Shown: positions 35,805 through 46,010 of the stretch, piece by piece | How positions within the stretch are numbered: the stretch's first letter is position 1 | Layout: each line of letters starts with the position of its first letter | Assembly: GCF_003121485.1 (NCBI RefSeq) | Contig: NZ_QAVX01000020.1 | Coordinates: forward strand, 28,858 to 92,857 | Source of the DNA: Dyella sp. C11 | GTDB lineage: Bacteria > Pseudomonadota > Gammaproteobacteria > Xanthomonadales > Rhodanobacteraceae | DNA length: 64,000 bases | Reading direction: 5' to 3' | Translations under genes and position numbers: made by a program | Notes under the pieces: model-generated | Seen by the model: the letters and a program-made list of their open reading frames with translations, nothing else | Database searches by the model: none | Told to the model about the DNA's origin: nothing

Positions 35805-38459
35805 CTATGCGCGCTTTTCCTTCGCCGGCCCCAATCGTTCGAGCAGGGCATGCAGCAGGCGATCCTGCAATTCGATGCTGAGCGGCGCGTCGTGGCGATC
35901 GGTGATCAGGAAGAAGTCTTCCACGCGCTCGCCGAACGTGGCGATGCGCGCATCGTGAACGCGCACGCCGGCATCCATCATGCCTTGAGCCACGGCAGCC
36001 AACAGGCCGGGACGATCGCTGCACACCAGCGCAAGACGCGTGCGGCCGTTGGTCGTGCTGAAGGAAATTTTCGGCGCCGCCTGAAAATGCTTGAGGTGAC
36101 GCGACATGCTTCGACGCGAGGGTTGATGCACATGCCCCGGCTGCGACAGCGCACGGTGCAGGCGCTGCTTCAGCTCGTCGGCACGCTCGGGCGAAGCCGG
36201 TTGCTGCGTGTCCGATTCAAGCAGCAGGAACGTATCCAGCGCCATGCCCGCCGACGAACTGAGAATGCGCGCTTCCATCACCGAAAGATGCATGCGATCG
36301 AGCATGGCCGTTACCGCGGCGAAAAGGCCATCGCGATCGGGCGTGTAAACGAACAACTCCGTCGTGCCGCGCACGGATTTCGGGTGAACTTCCACCAGCG
36401 GCGTGACGCCTTTCGCACGCACGATGGCCGCCGTCTGCCACGCGATCTGCTCGGGGCGGTGACGCAGGAAACTGGATTCGGGAAAGCCGCGCCACACGCG
36501 CTGGCACACGTCGGCACCAACACCTTCCTGCGCCAGCAGCGCCAGCGCCTCGTCGGTGCAGGCGCGCACGCGCGCGGTGGCGTCGGACGGCAATTCGTCC
36601 TCGCTGCGCAACACGTAACGCGTCGCCGAATACAGATCGGCAAGCAGGCGGTCCTTCCAGCCGTTCCACAACTTGGGGCTGGTGCCGATGATGTCGGCAA
36701 TGGTCAGCAGGTAGAGGTAATCCAGCCTGTCGGCGGTTGCCACCGTTTCGGCAAAACGATTCACCACGTCCGGATCGGTGATGTCCTGGCGTTGCGCCGT
36801 GGTGCTCATCAACAGATGCTGGCGCACCAGCCATGCGACGAGTTGCGTGTCTTCTTCCGGCAGCTGCAGGCGCCGACCGAAAGCGAGCGCCTCTTCTTCG
36901 CCAAGCACCGAATGATCGCCGCCACGCCCCTTCGCGATGTCGTGGAACAACGCGGCGAGCAACAGCAGTTCGGGTTTGGGCAAGGTCGGCCAGATCTTGC
37001 AGCCGATGGGAAACTCACCGGCAGCGCTGGCGTCGGCAAAACGCGCCACATTGCGCAGCACGCGCAACGTGTGTTCGTCCACCGTATATACGTGGAAAAG
37101 GTCGTACTGCATGCGGCCGAACACCTTGCCGAACGCCGGCAGGATGGCCGCAAGCAAGCCGTGGCGGTTCATGCGCCACATGGCCTCCACCGCTGGTGCG
37201 CCAAGGCGCAGCAGGCGAAGGAAAGCGGCGAGCACCTGCGGATCGTCGGCGAGCTCGCGATCCAGCGCCGCCGACGCCTGATGCATGCGGCGCATGGTGT
37301 CCGCCGTGAAACCGGTGATGCCGGGCTCACCCAGTCGCGCAATGAACGCTTCGACCAGCGATGCCGGGCGACGCATGAAAAGATCGGGATCGCGCACCGC
37401 GAGGCGTTTGCCATAGCGCACGAAATCCTCGCCTACGGGTTGGGGGGATGCGGGCGGCTCGAGCATTTCCTCGAAGCGTTCGGCGATCTGCACGCCCAGC
37501 CGCTCCACCTGACTGGCCGCGCGGTAATAGCCCTGCATGAACTGCTCGCCGCCCAGGTTTTTCTCGTGCTCGTCCTGGAAACCCAGCCGCGCTGCCAGCG
37601 CGCGCTGATAGTCGAACAGCAACCGCTCCTCCGCGCGCCCGGCTTCCAGATGCAAGGCGAAGCGGTAACGACGCAGCGTGGCTTTGGACTGTTCCAGGCT
37701 GTCCTTTTCCGCAGGATCGAGCAGCCCTTCGGCCACCATGTCTTCGAAATCGTCCGCATGCGCAAGGCGGCGCCCCAGCCAACGCAATGCATCGAGCGTG
37801 CGCAGGCCCCCGGGACCATCCTTGAGGTTGGGCTCAAGGTTGTAAGCAGTGTCGTTGTAACGCGCATGGCGCGTGTCGCGTTCGGCCAGGCGTACGGCAA
37901 GGTACTCAGCAGGCGGCCAGAGTGCGGGGTCGTCCACGATCGCCTTCAGCCCCGCTTCCATCGCCGGATCGCCCACCAATCGACGCGCATCGAGCAGGCT
38001 GGTGAACACGCTGGCATCCTGCTTCGCCAAGGCGCGACACTGCGGGAGATCGCGTACCGCGTGCCCTACTTTCAGGCCGATATCCCACAAGGTAGCAAAA
38101 CACTGTTCCAGTGCACGCAGGCGCGCCGGTTCGGATGGCCCGACCAGCGCCAGCAAATCGACGTCCGAATGCGGAAACAGCAGGCCACGACCGAAGCCGC
38201 CCACGGCAAACAATGCCGCATCGCTGACATCGCCCAGGCAGGCCGTCCATACGTGTACGACGACGCGTTGCACCGACTCGCTGCGCCGATGGGCGAGCGC
38301 CGTGGCGTCAGCACCGTGACCGAACGCCGTGGCCAGCGCGCGATCCATGTCCCCCAGCAACTGACGCAGGGCGCGTCGTGCATCCGCCGATACACCCGAG
38401 CGCGGCACCGCCGTTGGCAGGCGTGGCAGAGGGGGCAGCACGATCGGGGCAATGGACAT
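35805..38459 (-). CDS. glnD: [Protein-PII] uridylyltransferase / UMP-removing enzyme GlnD
   Basis: With the ATG at 38459 the protein has 884 residues. An in-frame ATG at 38501 would add 14, and neither has a clear ribosome site. The nucleotidyltransferase domain carries GGFGRGLLFPHSDVDLL. The HD hydrolase domain has FHDIAKGRGGDHS. Two ACT domains close the chain (ELFVYTPDRDGLFAAV and RLALVCSDRPGLLAAVAQGM) and sense glutamine. GlnD modifies PII and thereby controls glutamine synthetase and nitrogen assimilation. It follows map on the same strand, as in E. coli. Confidence 0.96.
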   Translation of the reverse strand: MSIAPIVLPPLPRLPTAVPRSGVSADARRALRQLLGDMDRALATAFGHGADATALAHRRSESVQRVVVHVWTACLGDVSDAALFAVGGFGRGLLFPHSDVDLLALVGPSEPARLRALEQCFATLWDIGLKVGHAVRDLPQCRALAKQDASVFTSLLDARRLVGDPAMEAGLKAIVDDPALWPPAEYLAVRLAERDTRHARYNDTAYNLEPNLKDGPGGLRTLDALRWLGRRLAHADDFEDMVAEGLLDPAEKDSLEQSKATLRRYRFALHLEAGRAEERLLFDYQRALAARLGFQDEHEKNLGGEQFMQGYYRAASQVERLGVQIAERFEEMLEPPASPQPVGEDFVRYGKRLAVRDPDLFMRRPASLVEAFIARLGEPGITGFTADTMRRMHQASAALDRELADDPQVLAAFLRLLRLGAPAVEAMWRMNRHGLLAAILPAFGKVFGRMQYDLFHVYTVDEHTLRVLRNVARFADASAAGEFPIGCKIWPTLPKPELLLLAALFHDIAKGRGGDHSVLGEEEALAFGRRLQLPEEDTQLVAWLVRQHLLMSTTAQRQDITDPDVVNRFAETVATADRLDYLYLLTIADIIGTSPKLWNGWKDRLLADLYSATRYVLRSEDELPSDATARVRACTDEALALLAQEGVGADVCQRVWRGFPESSFLRHRPEQIAWQTAAIVRAKGVTPLVEVHPKSVRGTTELFVYTPDRDGLFAAVTAMLDRMHLSVMEARILSSSAGMALDTFLLLESDTQQPASPERADELKQRLHRALSQPGHVHQPSRRSMSRHLKHFQAAPKISFSTTNGRTRLALVCSDRPGLLAAVAQGMMDAGVRVHDARIATFGERVEDFFLITDRHDAPLSIELQDRLLHALLERLGPAKEKRA

Positions 38460-38581
38460 GGACACGGACGCGTGTGGCAATGCAGCAAGTCTGCCACGCA
38501 TGAGGCATGCGTGCAGGCGTCAGCGCGTGATGACCCGGGTTCCGCTGCGCTTTCCTTCCCGGAAAGCGAGGAAGCATAAAA

Positions 38582-38607
38582 AAAAGGGCCGCCGAAGCAG
38601 CCCTTTT
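38582..38607 (-). terminator. Terminator after map
   Basis: AAAAGGGC (38582–38589) and GCCCTTTT (38600–38607) form a stem. Read on the minus strand it ends in a U-rich tail just past the map stop. Confidence 0.75.
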
Positions 38608-38618
38608 GACGCATCGCC

Positions 38619-39386
38619 TCAGGCCATGTCCGGCCAGGGCGTCAGGATCTCGAATCCATCATCGGTCACCGCAATGGTGTGCTCCCACTGCGCCGAGAGC
38701 GAGTGATCCTTGGTCACCACCGTCCAGCCATCGGGAAGCTGCTTGGTCTGCGGCTTGCCGGCGTTGACCATCGGCTCGACCGTGAAGGTCATGCCCTTCT
38801 TCAGCTCCAGACCCGTGCTGGGGCGACCGTAGTGCAGCACCTGCGGCTCGTCGTGATAGACCTTGCCGATGCCATGCCCGCAGTACTCGCGCACCACCGA
38901 GAAACCGGCGGCTTCGGCGTGCTTCTGGATCGCCGCGCCCACATCGCCCAGCGTGGCGCCGGGACGAACGGCCTCGATGCCGCGCATCATGGATTCAAAG
39001 GTGGTATCCACCAGGCGCCTGGCCAGCACCGACGGGGTGCCGACGAAATACATGCGACTGGTGTCGCCGTGCCAGCCATCTTTGATGACGGTGACATCCA
39101 GGTTGATGATGTCGCCATCCTTCAGCACCTTGCCGGGCGTCGGGATGCCGTGGCAGATGACGTGGTTGACCGAGGTGCACAACGTCTTGGGAAAGCCGTT
39201 GTAGCCCACGTTCGCCGGAATGGCCTTCTGCACGTTCACGATGTGCTCGTAGGCCAGGCGATCGAGGTCTTCGGTGGTCACGCCAGGCTTCACGTGCTCC
39301 TTGAGCATGGCGAGCACTTCGGCCGCCAGCTTGCCGGCCTCACGCATGGCCTGGATGTCTTCGGGGGTTTTCAGGGTGACTGCCAT
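38619..39386 (-). CDS. map: Methionine aminopeptidase type I
   Basis: The ATG at 39386 gives 255 residues, the usual length; longer starts would add unrelated sequence. Metal ligands of the pita-bread fold are in DGDIINLDVTVIKDGWHGDTSRMY (two Asp), GHGIGKVYHDEP (His), MTFTVEPM (Glu) and QWEHTIAV (Glu). The CHGIP motif is also present. It removes the initiator Met from nascent proteins. It is divergent from rpsB with a 342-base gap, a very conserved arrangement. Confidence 0.97.
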   Translation of the reverse strand: MAVTLKTPEDIQAMREAGKLAAEVLAMLKEHVKPGVTTEDLDRLAYEHIVNVQKAIPANVGYNGFPKTLCTSVNHVICHGIPTPGKVLKDGDIINLDVTVIKDGWHGDTSRMYFVGTPSVLARRLVDTTFESMMRGIEAVRPGATLGDVGAAIQKHAEAAGFSVVREYCGHGIGKVYHDEPQVLHYGRPSTGLELKKGMTFTVEPMVNAGKPQTKQLPDGWTVVTKDHSLSAQWEHTIAVTDDGFEILTPWPDMA

Positions 39387-39429
39387 AGTTCCACTCACAT
39401 GGCGGCAAACCTGCTGATTTTCCAGCGAC

Positions 39430-39459
39430 TTGCCGCACTGCCGGCGCACCGGCTACAAT
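39430..39459 (+). promoter_or_regulatory. Candidate promoter for rpsB–tsf
   Basis: TTGCCG (39430–39435) and TACAAT (39454–39459) are spaced by 18 bases and point toward rpsB, in the gap between map and rpsB. Confidence 0.5.
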
Positions 39460-39465
39460 TTCCAA

Positions 39466-39728
39466 GTTTTGCTGACCCGGGATATCGGTTTTCACCGGTT
39501 CAAGCGGTCGTCGCAGAACAGGGGGAGATTGTAACCGCCCTGCGGCACAAGCCCTCAAGTCCTTGATTGGACACATTAAACGCCACACACGCATCGGCAC
39601 CGTCTTCGGGGTGCCTCGATCAGCCCTTCCAATCATAACGGGCTATCGGGGTCGAAGTCGGGGATACGTGGAGGTCCCAACCCCCGGGCTACGCCTTTCA
39701 GGCCGGCCCAACAATCGGAGTTTTACCC
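39466..39728 (+). promoter_or_regulatory. Long 5' leader of rpsB, possible S2 autoregulatory element
   Basis: If transcription starts from the promoter at 39430, the rpsB leader is about 260 bases. It contains self-complementary stretches (for example around 39600–39720, with several G- and C-rich runs). rpsB leaders in gammaproteobacteria bind S2 to control the operon, so an autoregulatory role is plausible. The structure was not computed. No gene is visible in this gap. Confidence 0.35.
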
Positions 39729-40622
39729 ATGGCACAAGTCACCATGCGCCAGATGCTCGAAGCTGGCGTCCACTTCGGTCACCAGACCCGTTACTGGAAC
39801 CCGAAGATGGCCCCGTACATCTTTGGCGCCCGCGGCAAGATCCACATCATCAACCTCGAGAAGACGCTGCCGCTCTTCACCGACGCGATGAACTTCCTGT
39901 CGGCCATCGCCCAGAAGCGCGGCACCGTGCTGTTCGTCGGCACCAAGCGTTCGGCCCGCGAGCCGTTGGCTGAAGAAGCCGCACGCGCCGGCATGCCGTT
40001 CGTCACCGCCCGCTGGCTCGGTGGCATGCTGACCAACTTCCGTACCGTGAAGCAGTCGGTTGCCCGCCTGAAGGAACTGGAAGCCGCCGAAACCGACGGT
40101 TCGTTCGACCGCCTGGTCAAGCACGAAGTGCTGGCCCGCCGTCGCGAGCGCGACAAGCTCGAGAACTCGCTGGGCGGCATCAAGGACATGAACCGTCTGC
40201 CCGACGCCCTCTTCATCATCGACATCGGTCATGAAGACATCGCCGTGCAGGAAGCCAAGAAGCTCGGCATCCCGGTGATCGCCGTGGTCGACACCAACTA
40301 CAACCCGGAACTGGTCGATTACGCCATCCCGGGTAACGACGACGCCATCCGCGCCATCCAGCTGTACGCCCGTGCTGCCGCTGACGCCATCCTGGAAGGC
40401 AAGGCCGCTGCGCCGGCTGCCGCCCAGGGCGACGCCAACGACTTCGTCGAACTCGACGAAGAAGGCAACCCGGTTGCCAAGGAAGAGCGCAAGGCTGCCC
40501 CGCGCCGTGACGACCGCAACAACCGCGGCCCGGCCAAGAAGGGTGCCGGCGCTCCGCGTCGTGACGGTGGTCGCGGTGGCCGCGGCGGCCGCAACGACGA
40601 ATCGTCGTCGGACGGCGAGTAA
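39729..40622 (+). CDS. rpsB: 30S ribosomal protein S2 with extended C-terminal tail
   Basis: The protein has 297 residues against about 241 in E. coli. The core is typical: [53 protein letters not shown] and [14 protein letters not shown]. The extra 60 or so residues from about 235 are first acidic ([11 protein letters not shown]), then Arg/Gly-rich ([14 protein letters not shown]… [17 protein letters not shown]). Such a tail could contact rRNA or other factors. S2 joins late in 30S assembly. The tsf gene follows after a hairpin. Confidence 0.97.
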   Translation: MAQVTMRQMLEAGVHFGHQTRYWNPKMAPYIFGARGKIHIINLEKTLPLFTDAMNFLSAIAQKRGTVLFVGTKRSAREPLAEEAARAGMPFVTARWLGGMLTNFRTVKQSVARLKELEAAETDGSFDRLVKHEVLARRRERDKLENSLGGIKDMNRLPDALFIIDIGHEDIAVQEAKKLGIPVIAVVDTNYNPELVDYAIPGNDDAIRAIQLYARAAADAILEGKAAAPAAAQGDANDFVELDEEGNPVAKEERKAAPRRDDRNNRGPAKKGAGAPRRDGGRGGRGGRNDESSSDGE

Positions 40623-40632
40623 GCCTTCCCTG

Positions 40633-40656
40633 CCCCGGCCCGAAAGGGTCGGGGCG
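40633..40656 (+). promoter_or_regulatory. Intergenic hairpin between rpsB and tsf
   Basis: GCCCCGGCCC and GGGTCGGGGC pair around a GAAA tetraloop. No U-run follows. It may act as an attenuator or processing site that adjusts tsf expression. Confidence 0.45.
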
Positions 40657-40680
40657 CATCAAAGATTTTGAGGAACCCAG

Positions 40681-41559
40681 ATGACTGCCATTTCCGCAAA
40701 ACTGGTTAGCGAACTGCGCGAGCGCTCCGGCGCCGGCATGATGGATTGCAAAAAGGCGCTGGTCGAAAACAACGGCGACATCGACGCCGCTGTGGAATAC
40801 CTGCGCAAGACCGGCCTGGCCAAGGCCGACAAGAAGGCTGACCGCGTTGCCGCCGAAGGCCGCATCGCTACCGCCCAGGCCAACGGCAACGCCGTGCTGG
40901 TCGAAGTGAACAGCGAAACCGACTTCGTCGCCAAGGCGCCGAACTTCGTGCAGTTCACCAACGAAGTGGCCGAGGCCGTGCTGGCTTCCGGCGCCACCGA
41001 CATCGACGCCGCCAAGGCTGCTGCCTTCCCGGGCGCCGACAACGTCGAGGCTGCCGCCAAGTCCCAGACCGCCACCATCGGCGAGAAGATCGAAGTGCGC
41101 CGCATTGCCCACGTCGCGAACGATGGCCCGCTGGCCACCTACTCGCACGGCGGCAAGATCGGCGTGATCGTGGCGCTCAAGGGCGGCTCGGAAGAGCTGG
41201 CCAAGGGCATCGCCATGCACGTGGCCGCCATGAACCCGCCGCACATCAAGCCGGAGCACGTCCCGGCCGAGTTCATCGCGAAGGAAAAGGAAATCGCGCT
41301 GAGCCAGATGACCGAGAAGGACAAGGCCAAGCCGGCCGAAATCCTCGAGAAGATCATCTCCGGCAAGATCAACAAGATCGTCTCGGACGTGACCCTGGTC
41401 GGCCAGCCGTACGTGCTGGACACCAACACCACCGTGGGCGACGTCCTGAAGAAGGAAGGCGCCGACGTGGTGTCCGTGATTCGCCTGGCTGTGGGCGAAG
41501 GCATCGAGAAGGTGCAGGAAGACTACCTGGCCGAAGTGGCCAAGGCGATGCAGGTCTAA
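40681..41559 (+). CDS. tsf: Elongation factor Ts
   Basis: The protein has 292 residues. The N-terminal UBA-like domain has [22 protein letters not shown], and the core has the TDFVA motif ([11 protein letters not shown]) that contacts EF-Tu. EF-Ts recycles EF-Tu by GDP/GTP exchange. GAGGAACCC lies upstream of the ATG. A strong terminator follows. Confidence 0.97.
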   Translation: MTAISAKLVSELRERSGAGMMDCKKALVENNGDIDAAVEYLRKTGLAKADKKADRVAAEGRIATAQANGNAVLVEVNSETDFVAKAPNFVQFTNEVAEAVLASGATDIDAAKAAAFPGADNVEAAAKSQTATIGEKIEVRRIAHVANDGPLATYSHGGKIGVIVALKGGSEELAKGIAMHVAAMNPPHIKPEHVPAEFIAKEKEIALSQMTEKDKAKPAEILEKIISGKINKIVSDVTLVGQPYVLDTNTTVGDVLKKEGADVVSVIRLAVGEGIEKVQEDYLAEVAKAMQV

Positions 41560-41581
41560 GACCCCGCATTTCCTGAGTTCG

Positions 41582-41612
41582 AAAAAGGCCGCGGGAAACC
41601 GCGGCCTTTTTT
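41582..41612 (+). terminator. Intrinsic terminator of rpsB–tsf
   Basis: AAAAAGGCCGCGG and CCGCGGCCTTTTTTT form a long stem with a clear U-run. Confidence 0.93.
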
Positions 41613-41710
41613 TATGCCCCGACAATGCAACCTGGCGCGCGAAACCATCCACAGGCAGGGCCAGCGCCCTCCCCTGCACGCAAGATTCCACTTAACCGAT
41701 CGCGCAACTC

Positions 41711-41739
41711 TTACGGGCGTGCGTCACTGCCGCTACAAT
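41711..41739 (+). promoter_or_regulatory. Promoter for pyrH
   Basis: TTACGG (41711–41716) and TACAAT (41734–41739) are spaced by 17 bases, 33 bases before the pyrH ATG. Confidence 0.6.
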
Positions 41740-41772
41740 GCGGCGGTTTGCATCACACAATCCGGAGACCTT

Positions 41773-42495
41773 ATGAGCGAATCACTGAAGTACCGTCGCA
41801 TCCTGCTCAAACTCTCCGGTGAAGCCTTGATGGGCGAAGCCGACTACGGCATCGACCCCAAGGTCATCGGTCGCCTCGCCGACGAAATCATCGAAGTTCA
41901 GAAGGCCGGCATCCAGATCGGCGTCGTCATCGGCGGCGGCAACATCTTCCGCGGCGCGGGCCTGGCGGCTGCCGGCATGGATCGCGTCACCGGCGACCAC
42001 ATGGGCATGCTGGCTACCGTGATGAATGCGCTGGCCATGCAGGATGCCATTGAGCGTCGCGGCGGCTATGCCCGCGTGATGAGCGCCATCCAGATCCACG
42101 ACGTCGCCGAGGATTTCATTCGTCGCCGCGCCGTGCGCCACATCGAAAAGGGTCGCATCGTGCTGTTCGCCGCTGGCACCGGCAACCCGTTCTTCACCAC
42201 CGATTCCGCCGCCGCACTGCGTGCCGTGGAAGTGGGTGCAGACCTGCTGCTGAAGGCCACCAAGGTGGACGGTGTATACACCGCCGACCCGGCGCGCCAC
42301 CCCGATGCCACGCGCTACGACACGCTCACCTACGACCAGGTGATCGAACGCAAGCTGGCCGTGATGGACACCGCCGCCATCGCGCTGTGCCGCGACCACG
42401 GCATGCCGCTGCGCATCTACGACATGACGGTCGCCGGCAACCTCATGGACATCATGAAGGGCGCGGCCATTGGTACGCTGGTGTCCGAAGGCTGA
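41773..42495 (+). CDS. pyrH: UMP kinase
   Basis: The ATG at 41773 with GGAGACC upstream gives 240 residues. The amino-acid kinase fold shows [57 protein letters not shown] and [11 protein letters not shown]. The hexameric enzyme makes UDP from UMP and ATP. It has its own promoter and is followed by a long hairpin before frr. Confidence 0.97.
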   Translation: MSESLKYRRILLKLSGEALMGEADYGIDPKVIGRLADEIIEVQKAGIQIGVVIGGGNIFRGAGLAAAGMDRVTGDHMGMLATVMNALAMQDAIERRGGYARVMSAIQIHDVAEDFIRRRAVRHIEKGRIVLFAAGTGNPFFTTDSAAALRAVEVGADLLLKATKVDGVYTADPARHPDATRYDTLTYDQVIERKLAVMDTAAIALCRDHGMPLRIYDMTVAGNLMDIMKGAAIGTLVSEG

Positions 42496-42547
42496 TTCTT
42501 CGCACGCTCCCCCACGGGAGAGGCGGCTTATGCCGTGCTGCAACACA

Positions 42548-42580
42548 CGCGGGCCGGGTCATTCGATGACCCGGCCCGCG
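42548..42580 (+). terminator. Perfect 15-bp hairpin between pyrH and frr
   Basis: CGCGGGCCGGGTCAT (42548–42562) and its exact complement (42566–42580) enclose a TCG loop. No U-run follows, so it may be a Rho-linked stop, an mRNA stability element or an intrinsic terminator of unusual type. Confidence 0.55.
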
Positions 42581-42656
42581 CCACATCTGCGCCACACCAA
42601 CACCTTGTAGCCCCCTGCTATACTCGCCGGCTTGCACGGTTCGAGGGGTGTTTCCC

Positions 42657-43214
42657 ATGCTTAACGACATCAAGAACGATGCCCAGACCCGCATGGGCAA
42701 GAGCATCGATTCGCTCAAGCACCAACTGACGCGCCTGCGCACCGGCCGCGCCAGCATCGCGCTGGTCGATGGCATCAAGGTGCCGTACTACGGCTCGGAC
42801 ATGCCGCTGAACCAGGTGGCTACGGTGGCGCTGGGTGATTCGCGCTCCATCATCATCACGCCGTTCGAGAAGACGCTGGTCGCTCCGATCGAGAAGGCCA
42901 TCATGGCGTCGGACATCGGCATCACGCCGAACACCGCCGGCACCACCATCCGCCTCAACATGCCGCCGCTCACCGAAGAGCGTCGCCGCGAGCTGGCCAA
43001 GCACGTGGCGGGCGAAGGCGAAGAAGCGAAGATCGCCATCCGCAACGTGCGTCGCGACGCCATGCAGCAGGTCAAGGACCTGCTCAAGGAAAAGCTGATC
43101 ACCGAAGACGACGAACGCAAGGCAGAAGACGAAATCCAGAAGCTCACCGATCGTTTCGTGAAGGACGTCGACAGCGTCGTCAAGCACAAGGAAGAGGAGT
43201 TGATGGCGCTCTGA
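42657..43214 (+). CDS. frr: Ribosome recycling factor
   Basis: The protein has 185 residues. GAGGGG precedes the ATG, and a TATACT box lies at 42619. The tRNA-like fold is marked by RTGRASIALVDGIKVPYYGSDMPLNQVA and the C-terminal helix pair ending EEELMAL. RRF with EF-G splits post-termination ribosomes. uppS starts 22 bases later. Confidence 0.97.
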   Translation: MLNDIKNDAQTRMGKSIDSLKHQLTRLRTGRASIALVDGIKVPYYGSDMPLNQVATVALGDSRSIIITPFEKTLVAPIEKAIMASDIGITPNTAGTTIRLNMPPLTEERRRELAKHVAGEGEEAKIAIRNVRRDAMQQVKDLLKEKLITEDDERKAEDEIQKLTDRFVKDVDSVVKHKEEELMAL

Positions 43215-43236
43215 GGAGCGTCATCGTCCTCGCACC

Positions 43237-43977
43237 ATGACCAGCGCCGATCCCGCGCGGGTCCCGCGCCACGTTGCCATCGTCATGGATGGCAATGGCC
43301 GCTGGGCAAAACTCCGTCATCGCCCTCGCACGTTCGGCCACAACGCCGGACGCAAAGCCGTGCGCGCGACGGTCGAAAACTGCCTGAAGCATGGCGTGAA
43401 GGTGCTCACGTTGTTCGCGTTCTCCAGCGAGAACTGGCAGCGCCCGCAGGACGAAGTCGGCGCACTGATGGAACTGTTTGTCCGCGCGCTGGACAAGGAA
43501 GTGGACGAGCTGCACGGCAACGGCGTGCGTCTTCGCTTTGTAGGCGACCTGGAAAGTTTCGAGCCCGGACTGCGCCAGCGCATGCTGGCGGCCATGAACC
43601 GCACCGCAGGCAACGACGCGCTGCATCTCAACATTGCCGTCAGTTACGGCGGTCGCTGGGACATCGTGCAGGCCGCGCGCAAGGCGGCCGAAGCAGTGGC
43701 ACGTGGCGAACTGCGTGCCGATCAGATCGACGAGAAGCTGCTCGGCCAGTGGACCTGCCTTTCCGAGCTGCCTCCACTGGATCTTTTCATCCGCACGGGC
43801 GGCGAATGCCGGGTCAGCAATTTCCTTTTGTGGCAGCTTGCCTACGCTGAGCTCCACTTTACCGATACCCTGTGGCCGGATTTCGACGAGGCCAGCCTCA
43901 AGAGCGCCATCGACGATTACGCACGCCGGGAACGCCGCTTCGGCAAGACCGGCGAACAAGTGGCAAAGAAGGCTTAA
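43237..43977 (+). CDS. uppS: Undecaprenyl diphosphate synthase
   Basis: The protein has 246 residues. The cis-prenyltransferase motifs are HVAIVMDGNGRWAK (catalytic Asp), TLFAFSSENWQRP, SYGGRWDI and DLFIRTGGECRVSNFLLWQLAYAELHF. It makes the C55 lipid carrier for peptidoglycan and O-antigen. It is the first lipid gene of the uppS–cdsA–dxr–rseP run; cdsA starts eight bases after its stop. Confidence 0.96.
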   Translation: MTSADPARVPRHVAIVMDGNGRWAKLRHRPRTFGHNAGRKAVRATVENCLKHGVKVLTLFAFSSENWQRPQDEVGALMELFVRALDKEVDELHGNGVRLRFVGDLESFEPGLRQRMLAAMNRTAGNDALHLNIAVSYGGRWDIVQAARKAAEAVARGELRADQIDEKLLGQWTCLSELPPLDLFIRTGGECRVSNFLLWQLAYAELHFTDTLWPDFDEASLKSAIDDYARRERRFGKTGEQVAKKA

Positions 43978-43985
43978 GGACACGC

Positions 43986-44804
43986 ATGCTGCTCCAGCGC
44001 ACATTGACCGCACTGCTGCTCGCACCGCTGGTGATCCTGCTGATCCTGCTGGCGCCCGCGGGCGTGTTCGCAGCGATCGTAGCCATCGCGTTCCTGGCCG
44101 CCATGTGGGAATGGACTCGCCTGTCCGGCCTCAAGACAGCCGCGCCCCGCGCCGGTCTTATCGTGATTACCGGCATCGCCTTTGTGCTGTGCTGGCTGGT
44201 GCGCGACAGCATTGCGTGGCCGGTGCTGATCGGTATGGGCGTTGCCTGGTGGATCGTGGTCTGCCAGTGGCTTCGCCACTTCGCCTTCGGCGCTGCACCC
44301 ACGCGTGAAAACTGCCTGATCAAGCTGGGCGCGGGACTGCTCGTGATCGTTCCTGCCTGGGTAGCCGTGGTGACCATCCATGGTTCGTCCGCACGCGGCA
44401 ACTGGTGGACGCTGCTCGCCCTGTTCGTGGTCTGGGCCGCCGATATCGGCGCCTATTTCAGCGGTCGCCAGTTCGGCCGTCGCAAGCTTGCCCCCACCAT
44501 CAGCCCAGGCAAGACCTGGGCCGGCGTGTACGGCGCCTTCGCCGCGGGGGCGATCGTCGCCGTGGCGGGCGGCATGATGCTTGGCGTCACCGGCGGCAAG
44601 CTGGTCGGTCTACTCGTGCTGTCGGTGTTCATGGTGATTGCCTCAATCGTGGGCGATCTGTTTGAGAGCCTGATGAAGCGCCACGCTGCCGTGAAGGATT
44701 CCGGCAACCTGTTCCCCGGCCACGGTGGCATGCTCGACCGCCTGGACAGCGTATTCGCGGCCCTGCCCGTGTTCGCTGCCGGCCTGCTCCTGCTGGGTCT
44801 ATGA
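43986..44804 (+). CDS. cdsA: Phosphatidate cytidylyltransferase
   Basis: The protein has 272 residues and about seven or eight helices. The signature [19 protein letters not shown] lies near the C-terminus, with [10 protein letters not shown] in the loop before it. It makes CDP-diacylglycerol for phospholipid synthesis. The stop overlaps the dxr start (ATGA), so they are coupled. Confidence 0.95.
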   Translation: MLLQRTLTALLLAPLVILLILLAPAGVFAAIVAIAFLAAMWEWTRLSGLKTAAPRAGLIVITGIAFVLCWLVRDSIAWPVLIGMGVAWWIVVCQWLRHFAFGAAPTRENCLIKLGAGLLVIVPAWVAVVTIHGSSARGNWWTLLALFVVWAADIGAYFSGRQFGRRKLAPTISPGKTWAGVYGAFAAGAIVAVAGGMMLGVTGGKLVGLLVLSVFMVIASIVGDLFESLMKRHAAVKDSGNLFPGHGGMLDRLDSVFAALPVFAAGLLLLGL

Positions 44805-45988
44805 GTCCAACGCTTCGCAAGGTCGCCGTGCTGGGCGCCACCGGCTCGATCGGCGGCAGCACGCTTGACGTCATCGCCCGCCACCCCGACCGCTTCCGCG
44901 CGACCGTGCTTACGGCGCACAGCAATGTCGCGGCACTGGCGGAGCTGTGCGTTCGTTTTCGCCCCGAGCTGGCAGTCATCGCCGATCCCGCGCTGGAGGC
45001 CGACCTCGCGCGTCGCCTGAATGCCGCCGGCGTTCGCTGCGATGTCGCGAGCGGGCACGATGCCATCACCCAGGCCGTGTCCGGCACGCTCTGCGACACC
45101 GTGGTGGCCGCCATCGTCGGTGCGGCGGGACTGGATTCCACCCTGTCGGCCGCGCGCACTGGCAAACGCCTGTTGCTGGCCAACAAGGAATCCATCGTGA
45201 TGGCCGGCACGCTGCTGCTGGACGCGCTGGCGGCCGGCGGCGGCGAGCTGATCCCGGTGGATTCCGAGCACAACGCCATCTTCCAGTGCCTGCCCGGCGG
45301 ACGCCCGAATCTGGCCGCCAGCGGTGTGCGCCGCCTTATCCTGACGGCGTCAGGCGGCCCGTTTCGCGGTCGCACGCGCGCCGAGCTGGCAAGCGTCACG
45401 CCGGAACAGGCCTGCAAGCATCCCAATTGGGTGATGGGTCGCAAGATTTCGGTGGATTCGGCCACCCTGATGAACAAGGGTCTCGAAGTCATCGAGGCAC
45501 ACCATCTGTTCGGCGCGGCGCCCGATCTGATCGAGGTGCTGGTACACCCGCAAAGCCTGGTGCATTCGTTGGTCGAATACGTGGACGGCTCCGTGCTCGC
45601 GCAGCTGGGCAACCCCGACATGCGCACGGCCATCGCGCACGCGCTGGCGTGGCCCACTCGCATCGGCGCGGGCGTCGCACCGCTGGATCTGGCCGCGTGT
45701 GCGCCTCTTGCCTTTCAGCAGCCGGACCTGTCCACGTTCCGCTGCCTTGCGCTGGCCTTCCAGGCGCTGCGCGAGGGCGGCGACGCCACCGCCATCCTCA
45801 ACGCCGCCAACGAGGTCGCCGTGGAGGCGTTCCTGGCCGGCGCACTGCCCTTCCTCAGCATTGCCGATCTCGTCGAGAGCGTACTTACGGAACTGCCGGC
45901 GCAACCCGTGGTCGATGTCCAGACCCTGAATGAACGCGACCGGTTGGCCCGCGAGGCCGCCCGCCGCATCCTTCGCAACGTGTGCTGA
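44801..45988 (+). CDS. dxr: 1-deoxy-D-xylulose 5-phosphate reductoisomerase
   Basis: The protein has 395 residues. NADPH-binding [20 protein letters not shown], the metal/substrate segment [15 protein letters not shown] and [11 protein letters not shown], and [23 protein letters not shown] are all typical. It performs the first committed step of the MEP isoprenoid pathway, supplying precursors for UppS two genes upstream. It starts inside the last codon of cdsA. Confidence 0.97.
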   Translation: MSPTLRKVAVLGATGSIGGSTLDVIARHPDRFRATVLTAHSNVAALAELCVRFRPELAVIADPALEADLARRLNAAGVRCDVASGHDAITQAVSGTLCDTVVAAIVGAAGLDSTLSAARTGKRLLLANKESIVMAGTLLLDALAAGGGELIPVDSEHNAIFQCLPGGRPNLAASGVRRLILTASGGPFRGRTRAELASVTPEQACKHPNWVMGRKISVDSATLMNKGLEVIEAHHLFGAAPDLIEVLVHPQSLVHSLVEYVDGSVLAQLGNPDMRTAIAHALAWPTRIGAGVAPLDLAACAPLAFQQPDLSTFRCLALAFQALREGGDATAILNAANEVAVEAFLAGALPFLSIADLVESVLTELPAQPVVDVQTLNERDRLAREAARRILRNVC

Positions 45989-46010
45989 CAAGCCTGTTAA
46001 GCTCTTACTG

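Noticed and set aside
34266..38579. A 1437-codon open frame on the plus strand, opposite glnD, the YfaZ gene and dapD
   Set aside because: It is antisense to clearly identified genes, its product is rich in Arg/His/Ala/Gln with no domain, and such long shadows are expected in GC-rich DNA.
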